NCBI GenBank assembly: GCA_019410105.1 | Contig: DXTB01000021.1 | Location: 2,901-17,306 of the forward strand | Reading direction: 5' to 3' | Length of the DNA stretch: 14,406 nt | Source of the DNA: Clostridiales bacterium | GTDB taxonomy: Bacteria > Bacillota_A > Clostridia > Oscillospirales > Oscillospiraceae | Shown: piece after piece, positions 13,301 through 14,406 of the stretch | Layout of the letters: every line of letters begins with the position of its first letter | Numbering within the stretch: the stretch's first letter is position 1 | Program-made: the position numbers and the translations under genes | The notes under the pieces: model-generated | Told to the model about the DNA's origin: nothing | Database searches by the model: none | Seen by the model: only the letters and a program-made list of their open reading frames with translations

Positions 13301-13848
13301 CCGAGCCCAAACTCCCCTTTGCCGACGTGAGCAGCGGCGACTGGTACTATGACGCGGTGGTCTATGTATATAAAAACGGCCTCATGGACGGCACTGGCCC
13401 CGCCGCTTTTGCGCCCACTACAGTGCTGACCCGCTCCATGGCGGCCCAAGTGCTCTGGAACCTGGCGGACAGCCCTGCCGTCCCCGGTACGGCAGGCTTC
13501 ACCGACGTGCCGTCGGACGCGTGGTACGCCGGTGCGGTCAACTGGTCGGCGTCCCGGGGGATTGTGACCGGGTACAGCACCGGGGCCTTCGGCCCGGAGG
13601 ACGCAGTGACACGGGAGCAGTTGGCGGCCATGCTGTACCGCTATGCGGGCACGCCGGAGCCCACGGGCAGTCTGGACGGCTTTAACGGCAAAGACGCGGT
13701 TAGCGATTACGCGGCAGATGCCCTGTGCTGGGCGGTGGACGAGGGTCTGCTGACCGGCAAGGGCGGCGGTTGGCTCAACCCCGCCGGCACCGCCACCCGT
13801 GCCGAGATGGCCGCCATTCTCATGCGCTTTACAGAATCCCACAACTAA
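10387..13848 (+). CDS. SLH-anchored surface protein with BspA-type leucine-rich repeats
   Basis: The 1153-residue protein starts with a signal peptide (MRKRLLASIMAMVLLPSLFPVSALA). It continues with a short Cys-containing segment (38-56, TEGCTLQAGHKCECV), LRR_5/BspA-type repeats (about 135-385, e.g. CSSLTSITLPDTVTTIAPGAF), an InlB-type B-repeat (about 406-463, ending FDGWYE...YYAKW), a bacterial Ig-like domain (about 464-537), an uncharacterised extracellular region (538-880), a Ser/Gly linker (881-890), a divergent InlB-type repeat (892-968) and three SLH domains (about 977-1150). SLH domains bind pyruvylated secondary wall polymer, so the protein sits on the outside of the wall; the LRR and Ig parts suggest adhesion or host contact. 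An AAAGGAG RBS (10370-10376) lies 10 bases before the ATG. The LRR-coding part is markedly AT-richer than the rest. The gene is alone, with its own terminator. Confidence 0.92.
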   Translation: MRKRLLASIMAMVLLPSLFPVSALAVERDKGSETPVACAVTEGCTLQAGHKCECVLPDEPETTEDDPAPADNVMSGNCGLYDYINKEYTDTVKWALTANDEDGYTLTIFGNGPMGNAYITEDNVSSGEPEWHYSREKITRVVIQDGVTSVGAKSFKNYTNLKTVVLPASITKIGQDSFYGSGITSITLPANLTTIEPQAFYKCSSLNGTISVPVGVFSIPSYTFAATSISSIEFNGAVTEIGVNAFMGCSSLTSITLPDTVTTIAPGAFSNCIQLESCVFPENPQFTKISKETFKGCTKLEEVLIPSSVTEIAESAFQGCTNLKRVVLSNNLNTIGSMAFKDASLMEGVYIPASLSSIPENNQIFKGMANNSVIYLGSSDLISLMLQSKADPTSTSNGFDSEKTSLAVTDGGTFAADTKFESGKLATPIKEGSIFDGWYENEGCTGTAVTNSTVGKTYYAKWIELKSDAISMEYGSTQTLPTIEGVTLSNWQSSDSTIVSIEDDQLKANKVGKTTITATARTEAGGTGTLTVNVEVTPMRIIYGKAATTQNDDGIGRPYITYALNEDGTAPKFSDLLGFYPVKEGSQNGTYEADITKDKIDLKPGIGDDSDVYYVYQNDVSGNIIQTDTLPTHPTTDADGNPHSIRVELKLKNPNYRFCTVGTNWQPSDTIILYVTCYEEGMNEVDLYLEGDDKPLETFEGDRVYEYTGQGIVPTTRNLTTLYTKGTSTDHSITSFTAHFHAVQEGTAFSGTHLYNQTNSHLTADALKAIAPTELGVYSFVINGYSKDTKTYCYASRRYSIVMGNPKGEPTFDKVSSGVELSTITLSGSMKNAAGIEVAGTFSWDDGDQTVERGKSYAWTFTPDDTDHYNKATGTAVVWPSSSGGGSSSSRFTVSVDSGKNGSVTVSPKRAEKGDTVTITVKPNEGYELDKLVVTGKNGGEVKLTNEGGGKYTFKMPASRVEIEASFAKIETEPKLPFADVSSGDWYYDAVVYVYKNGLMDGTGPAAFAPTTVLTRSMAAQVLWNLADSPAVPGTAGFTDVPSDAWYAGAVNWSASRGIVTGYSTGAFGPEDAVTREQLAAMLYRYAGTPEPTGSLDGFNGKDAVSDYAADALCWAVDEGLLTGKGGGWLNPAGTATRAEMAAILMRFTESHN

Positions 13849-13930
13849 GCACAGAAGCCCCCCGGACCAGGGATTAATTCTTCTAGGGACACAATGCGAC
13901 CTCTGGACAACGCAGCCGGTACGGGTAAAC

Positions 13931-13972
13931 AAAAAAGATAGTAAGTCATGAAGTTGACTTACTATCTTTTTT
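13931..13972. terminator. Strong intrinsic terminator after the surface protein gene
   Basis: Arms 13931-13948 and 13955-13972 are perfectly complementary over 18 bp with a 6-base loop, and end in six Ts on plus and six As at the left edge, so it serves both strands. The stretch 13849-13930 before it shows no gene. Confidence 0.93.
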
Positions 13973-13978
13973 ATCTTC

Positions 13979-14380
13979 TTAGTCCGCAAAAAGAGGAGTA
14001 GAGAGATAACGGTCACCTGTATCCGGCAGCAATGCCGTGATGGTCCTTGCCTCTATTTTCGGGCCGCTTGGCGGGTTGGAGCGCAGCCCAAACCGCAGCA
14101 CCGGAAGAGATGCCAGCCAAAACGCCTTCGGATTGACCAAGCCCCTTACTATTGCCAGAGGTAGGCCCGATGATCACAGAACCGGGCTTTCATTTTCCGC
14201 TGGCCGCAGCATCGTCGATCATGGCTTTTGCGATACGGTCCTTGATGCTGCCAGCGGGATTGAAGTATTCGAGTTTGCCGAGCAGGTTGGCCTCCAGCCC
14301 TTCGCTCTGCTCAATAGGGACGAGATTCAGAGGCGGTGTTTTCCCGATCAATTGGTCCTCAAAATATAGATATTGCTCAT
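13979..14380 (-). pseudogene. cysK: Cysteine synthase (cysK) pseudogene
   Basis: Minus-strand translation in pieces gives an O-acetylserine sulfhydrylase: MSNIYI, then after a frameshift EDQLIGKTPPLNLVPIEQ, LLGKLEYFNPAGSIKDRIAK with the PLP lysine in [18 protein letters not shown], then a jump to [17 protein letters not shown] and AKRPENRGK. After another frameshift the normal end [20 protein letters not shown] and TAA (13981-13979) follow. Lesions: a frameshift near 14361-14364 in a T4 run, an in-frame TGA at 14192-14190, a large internal deletion (junction about 14141-14153) that removes well over half of the usual 305 or so residues, and a frameshift near 14043-14050. There is no well-placed RBS before the ATG at 14380. 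The enzyme would make cysteine from O-acetylserine and sulfide; this copy cannot. Confidence 0.85.
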
Positions 14381-14406
14381 TTTGTCAATAGGGCCGCTCC
14401 AAAAAG

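Noticed and set aside
11587..14016. 809-codon open frame on the minus strand opposite the surface protein gene
   Set aside because: It is the antisense shadow of a GC-rich real gene, full of low-complexity Gly/His/Val residues, with no start signals; its last part also overlaps the cysK pseudogene in a broken frame.

Overview
The window looks like chromosome of a GC-rich, endospore-forming, anaerobic Firmicute of the gut Oscillospiraceae/Clostridia type (Flavonifractor- or Intestinimonas-like). This is inferred from gene content and codon use, not from a marker gene. Signs are a YpeB spore-germination protein, two SleB/CwlJ-type wall hydrolases with copper-amine-oxidase-N domains, an SLH-anchored BspA-type leucine-rich surface protein, and an iron alcohol dehydrogenase behind a Rex-like (NADH-sensing) operator.

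Layout. (1) 1-2222, plus strand: the 3' part of ypeB, then a monocistronic Fe-alcohol dehydrogenase with a sigma-A promoter and a Rex-type palindrome at its start site. A 21-bp perfect hairpin separates it from the convergent block. (2) 2233-6202, minus strand: a probable operon uppP, ftsK/spoIIIE, GNAT acetyltransferase. (3) 6382-8356, minus strand: two tandem paralogous secreted wall hydrolases, each with its own promoter and terminator. Both promoters carry a perfect WalR-type direct repeat (TGTAAC-N5-TGTAAC) over the -10. The second promoter also has a 10-G tract in its -35/-10 spacer, a candidate phase-variable switch. (4) 8410-8610, plus strand: tRNA-Ser(GGA) with strong promoter and terminator. 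(5) 8611-9235: a cobalamin riboswitch on the minus strand with its own promoter, followed by an RBS-hiding hairpin, an 8-codon ORF and two tandem terminators, but no downstream gene. (6) 9232-10026, minus: an IclR-family regulator with no adjacent obvious target. (7) 10163-13848, plus: a 1153-residue surface protein (LRR_5, InlB-type repeat, Ig-like, SLH x3) behind a leader with three copies of an AAAGGT-N2/3-ACYTTT element. Its LRR part is clearly more AT-rich than the rest. (8) 13931-14380: an 18-bp terminator, then a decayed cysteine synthase (cysK) pseudogene on the minus strand.

Much of the window concerns the cell envelope: lipid-carrier recycling (UppP), division/sporulation DNA translocation (FtsK/SpoIIIE), wall turnover under apparent WalRK control, spore germination, and an S-layer surface protein. 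The most unusual features are the gene-less cobalamin riboswitch unit, the poly-G promoter spacer in one of two otherwise matching WalR-type promoters, and the iterated operator-like repeats ahead of the surface protein. No CRISPR array, rRNA, transposase or phage gene was seen.
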